DNA of 25,951 nt from Humisphaera sp. (GTDB taxonomy: Bacteria > Planctomycetota > Phycisphaerae > Tepidisphaerales > Tepidisphaeraceae), in the NCBI GenBank assembly GCA_025351525.1, contig JANXVV010000184.1, positions 1-25,951 on the forward strand, read 5' to 3'. Numbering within the stretch: position 1 is the first letter of the stretch; every line of letters begins with the position of its first letter. The notes below the pieces were generated by a model. It was not told the DNA's origin and ran no database searches. It saw only the letters and a program-made list of their open reading frames with translations. The position numbers were made by a program, and so were the translations under genes. Shown here piece by piece: positions 24,631 through 25,951 of this stretch.

Positions 24631-24661
24631 TTAACGCAAATCGATTTTTTCCAGCTATTAT
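24631..24661 (+). promoter_or_regulatory. Candidate promoter for dus, possibly leaderless
   Basis: TATTAT (24656-24661) lies nine bases before the dus ATG in an A/T-rich stretch. TTAACG (24631-24636) is a weak -35 with a 19-base spacer. No ribosome site. Low confidence. Confidence 0.25.
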
Positions 24662-24669
24662 ATCTCTGA

Positions 24670-25791
24670 ATGCAAATCGGTCCCTTAAAACTCGCCTCTC
24701 CCTTCTGTCAGGCCGGCTTAGCCGGTTACAGCGACCGCGCGATGCGGCTGGTGGCCCGCCGTCGCGGTTGCGTTTACGCCGTCACCGAAGCGCTTCTCGA
24801 CATCATCATGCTCAACGGCGGAATCGGATTGAAGCGCTCGATCGATCTGAATGATGAAGACCATCCGCTGGCCGGGCAGATCATGGGCAGCGAGCCGGAG
24901 ACGATGTCGCGGGCCGCGCGCATCATCCATGACGCGGGTTACGACGTGGTCGATTTAAACTTCGCCTGCCCTGTTAAAAAGATCAAAAATAAAGCGCGCG
25001 GCGGCCATATGCTGTTGGATGTCCCACGCGGTGTTTCCATTCTCCGCGCCGTCCGCGATGAGTTGCCCGATTCACCGCTGACGGTGAGCCTTCGCCGTGG
25101 GTTTGATGATTCGGCGGAAGCGGAGGATCGTTTTTTTCAGATCGTTGAAACGGCTTGGTCCCTCGGTTTCGCGGCGATACGGGTTCACGCGCGCACCGTC
25201 GACCAAAAATATGCAGGCCGTGCCCGTTGGCCGTTCCTGCGCGATCTCAAAAAGCGTTACCCCGATAAAATCATTCTCGGCAGCGGCGATGTGTTTACCG
25301 CCGAAGATGCGGTGCGGATGTTGCGGGAAACCGGCGTGGATATGGTCTGGATCGCCCGCGGTGCCATCGGCAATCCGTGGATCTTTCGACAAGCCGAGCA
25401 GTTGGTGGCATGGTCGTCTCGCCCGTGCTCATCGATCGAAGAACACGGGCGAGACGCCCATGCCACACTGGCGGAACCCACCCAGTCCGTTCTCACCCCG
25501 CCGACCCTCGCCGAGCAGCGGGAAGCTTTGGCCGAGCATTTTTCCATCGCGATGCAGATACACGGTGAATCCCTGGCGGGTCGGCGGATGCGGAAGATGG
25601 GGATCAAGTACAGCCGATTCCACCCGCAGGGTGCCGAGGTGAAAAAGGAATTCATCGCCGTTCACAGCCTGCGCGACTGGACAAATGTTTTAAACCAATG
25701 GTACGGCCAGGATGGTCCCGGCATCTGGCCGGACCCGACGGCGGCGGATGAGGTCAACGGGGGGGAATTGCAGAGCTGCGAGATCGGCTGA
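24670..25791 (+). CDS. dus: tRNA-dihydrouridine synthase (DusB-like) with translated repeat insertion
   Basis: A 373-residue flavoenzyme that reduces uridine to dihydrouridine in tRNA. The N-terminus FCQAGLAGYSDRAMR matches the FMN-binding start. The catalytic Cys is in DLNFACPVKKIKNKARGG (about 98-115; most homologues have GCP, here ACP). VHARTVDQKYAG, GSGDV and DMVWIARGAIGNPWIFRQ are the FMN-phosphate and barrel motifs. The C-terminal domain contains KMGIKYSRFHPQG. At residues about 246-266 (AWSSRPCSSIEEHGRDAHAT) the coding sequence is a REPIN (25405-25466) read in frame, between the barrel and the helical tRNA-binding domain. The protein is about 30 residues longer than usual because of this. 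Probably active, since the insertion falls in an interdomain linker (inference). Confidence 0.92.
   Translation: MQIGPLKLASPFCQAGLAGYSDRAMRLVARRRGCVYAVTEALLDIIMLNGGIGLKRSIDLNDEDHPLAGQIMGSEPETMSRAARIIHDAGYDVVDLNFACPVKKIKNKARGGHMLLDVPRGVSILRAVRDELPDSPLTVSLRRGFDDSAEAEDRFFQIVETAWSLGFAAIRVHARTVDQKYAGRARWPFLRDLKKRYPDKIILGSGDVFTAEDAVRMLRETGVDMVWIARGAIGNPWIFRQAEQLVAWSSRPCSSIEEHGRDAHATLAEPTQSVLTPPTLAEQREALAEHFSIAMQIHGESLAGRRMRKMGIKYSRFHPQGAEVKKEFIAVHSLRDWTNVLNQWYGQDGPGIWPDPTAADEVNGGELQSCEIG
25405..25466. repeat. REPIN with GTGG heads inside dus
   Basis: GTGGCATGGTCGTCTCGCCC (25405 on) and its inverted partner ending ATGCCAC at 25466; arms ~25 bp with one mismatch, loop about ATCGATCG. The GTGG tetranucleotide plus palindrome matches the REP layout, as for the GTAG element at 10694. 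The 62 bases keep the reading frame open. Confidence 0.88.
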
Positions 25792-25811
25792 CAGTTTGCA
25801 CAACAGACTTA

Positions 25812-25951
25812 GGGGTGCGTGTCAGCCTACGCAGCCTCTGCCCTTGGCTGGGTACACAACCAGTAGTGTTCCCATCTTTGGTCCTGGCTGAGCCACTGGC
25901 CACGCAAGGCTAAGATGCTCTCGGCTCCCTCGGTGTTCCAGAACTGGTCCG
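25812..25951 (-). mobile_element. Insertion sequence end, probably ISKra4-like (partial)
   Basis: The element appears to begin 20 bases after the dus stop with GGGGTGCGTGTCAGCC, a plausible terminal repeat, and contains a transposase C-terminus. The rest lies outside the window, so ends and target duplication cannot be checked. Confidence 0.5.
25827..25951 (-). CDS. Transposase C-terminus (partial, ISKra4-like)
   Basis: Minus-strand reading gives 40 residues to a TAG at 25827: DQFWNTEGAESILALRGQWL and then SQDQRWEHYW. The pattern (aromatic W, then EGAESILALRG, then W..YW) is like the end of ISKra4-family transposases, which read about RWS..GAQA-LxLRA...W..FW. The 5' part lies beyond the window edge. 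Family is recalled from the motif, not searched; ISLre2-type proteins are the alternative. Confidence 0.6.
   Translation of the reverse strand, partial: DQFWNTEGAESILALRGQWLSQDQRWEHYWLCTQPRAEAA

Overview
The window looks like chromosome of a Planctomycetota bacterium. The clues are the adjacent DUF1549/DUF1553 and DUF1501 secreted proteins, which are hallmark planctomycete families, a small membrane protein ending in the C-x2-CGY...CPECG zinc ribbon common in that phylum, a PP2C-kinase fusion, high GC, and frequent palindromic dispersed repeats. No rRNA, tRNA or CRISPR array was seen. The placement rests on gene content read by eye, not on a database search.

Layout. (1) 5-7015, + strand: a tightly packed surface-polysaccharide operon of one GT2 glycosyltransferase, one O-antigen ligase/polymerase-like membrane protein and four GT4 glycosyltransferases. 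Four of the five junctions are 4-base ATGA stop/start overlaps. (2) 7070-8047, - strand: a secreted, probably outer-membrane beta-barrel protein, convergent with the operon. (3) 8472-13550, + strand: DUF1549/DUF1553 protein, Tat-exported DUF1501 protein and a secreted TIM-barrel glycoside hydrolase. (4) 13716-15506, - strand: one polypeptide with PP2C phosphatase, Ser/Thr kinase and C-terminal membrane anchor. It is separated by a 730-bp intergenic region from the divergent APC-family permease (16237-18138). (5) 18379-19890, - strand: PPi-type 6-phosphofructokinase followed by an 82-residue unknown. (6) 20165-22705, - strand: FdhF/YdeP-family molybdopterin oxidoreductase. (7) 22850-25791, + strand: acyltransferase-3 membrane protein, zinc-ribbon membrane protein and a DusB-like tRNA-dihydrouridine synthase. 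(8) 25812-25951: the 3' end of an insertion sequence, probably ISKra4-like, running off the window.

The most unusual layer is not a gene but the repeats. At least seven distinct palindromic, REP/REPIN-like designs sit at the 3' ends of genes or between genes. One hairpin holds the stop codon of a glycosyltransferase in its loop. One pair of families is nested (A-B-B'-A'). One 62-bp GTGG-headed REPIN lies in frame inside the dus gene and is translated. No REP-associated transposase gene is in the window.

How the genes work together: the first operon would assemble and polymerise or ligate a cell-surface glycan. The secreted trio would act on polysaccharide or other substrates outside the cytoplasm. 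The remaining genes are separate housekeeping, transport or signalling units. I found no clear new defence or biosynthetic system; the repeat biology and the kinase/phosphatase fusion are the best leads.
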